A DNA stretch of 23,433 bases from an uncultured Eubacteriales bacterium. Its GTDB lineage: Bacteria > Bacillota > Clostridia > Christensenellales > UBA1242. This document shows positions 23,224 through 23,433 of this stretch, piece by piece. The stretch spans positions 1 to 23,433 of the forward strand of contig CARXKP010000015.1 in assembly GCA_949096025.1 (NCBI GenBank), given 5' to 3'. The stretch's first letter is position 1. The number at the start of each line of letters is the position of its first letter. A program made the position numbers and the translations under genes. The notes beneath the pieces are model-generated. The model worked only from the letters and a program-made list of their open reading frames with translations. It did not search any database and was not told where the DNA came from.

Positions 23224-23252
23224 AGTATATCACATTTAGAAAAATTATACAA
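23224..23252 (-). promoter_or_regulatory. Promoter of the SRP RNA gene
   Basis: On the minus strand TTGTAT, 17 nt, TATACT, with the expected +1 at the G near 23217 where SRP RNA homology begins. Confidence 0.82.
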
Positions 23253-23315
23253 TAAAATATTAAAAATTATAAAAAAACTTTGCTGAATTTTGTAAAAAGA
23301 AATTCTTAAGCATTT

Positions 23316-23344
23316 TTTACTTTATTATCCATTGAAATTATATA
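23316..23344 (+). promoter_or_regulatory. Possible promoter at the right edge
   Basis: TTTACT, 17 nt, TATATA. The AT-rich surroundings make this weak evidence. The predicted +1 would fall near 23351, inside the AGGGGG before the ATG at 23358. Confidence 0.35.
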
Positions 23345-23357
23345 TTAGGGGGATAAA

Positions 23358-23396
23358 ATGATAGGCTTTTCTGAATATAATGTTGTTATAAGATAG
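23358..23396 (+). CDS. Possible 12-codon leader ORF
   Basis: ATG 23358 with AGGGGG 5 nt upstream encodes MIGFSEYNVVIR, and the TAG stop lies inside the left arm of the following terminator stem. This arrangement (good ribosome site, tiny ORF, terminator) is what an attenuation leader looks like. The downstream gene is outside the window, so it cannot be confirmed; it may be a chance ORF. Confidence 0.35.
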   Translation: MIGFSEYNVVIR

Positions 23397-23426
23397 GTTT
23401 GCAATTCAAAAGCAAGCCTATTTTTT
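23393..23426 (+). terminator. Terminator or attenuator hairpin at the right edge
   Basis: ATAGGTTTGC pairs with GCAAGCCTAT (one wobble) around 9 nt, followed by six T. ATAGGCTT at 23361-23368 is a perfect alternative partner for AAGCCTAT at 23414-23421, so two exclusive structures are possible. Confidence 0.8.
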
Positions 23427-23433
23427 ATTACCC

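Overview
The window looks like chromosomal DNA of a low-GC, Gram-positive-type bacterium (Bacillota, probably an uncultured clostridial or gut lineage). The support is very AT-rich sequence, strong AGGAGG-type ribosome sites, many near-consensus sigma-A promoters (TTGACA/TATAAT with 17-nt spacers), and a large SRP RNA with an Alu domain of the Bacillus type. The exact taxon cannot be read from the sequence.

Left edge (1-5886), accessory and envelope functions. The 3' part of a very large BspA-like surface protein combines about 147-aa repeats with a leucine-rich repeat region. After its terminator comes a 30-codon scrap resembling the N-terminus of an ABC ATPase. Two minus-strand genes follow: a lipoprotein-like zinc metalloprotease (HExxHxxGxxD) and a small protein with a possible papain-like Cys/His arrangement.

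Centre (5887-18241), conserved housekeeping genes, all on the plus strand: mtaB (ms2t6A tRNA methylthiotransferase), rpsU, rplS, an AlkD-like DNA glycosylase, a yifB/comM AAA ATPase, then dprA-topA-hslV-hslU-tcdA-trx, apparently one transcription unit, then a cysteine desulfurase with an aberrant NifU-like protein. MtaB and TcdA both modify t6A37 of tRNA, and the desulfurase, thioredoxin and NifU-like protein suggest sulfur trafficking nearby.

Right part (18242-22845), the most unusual region. A 56-aa one-TM protein precedes an operon with its own strong promoter and a terminator at its end. The operon encodes six full-length paralogous two-TM membrane proteins plus a 59-aa protein resembling only their C-terminal tail. 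The shared plan is a basic N-terminus, TM1, a loop with a SHOCT-like helical hairpin and an RDIEGNE motif, TM2, a WEPPK- or DAxREF-type juxtamembrane motif, a variable charged linker, and a C-terminal peptide of the form LGSLDDFL. I do not recognise this family. It is the best candidate here for an undescribed system.

Right edge (22846-23433): the SRP RNA gene on the minus strand with its own promoter and terminator, then a possible 12-codon leader ORF running into a terminator hairpin. No tRNA, rRNA, CRISPR array or insertion sequence was found.
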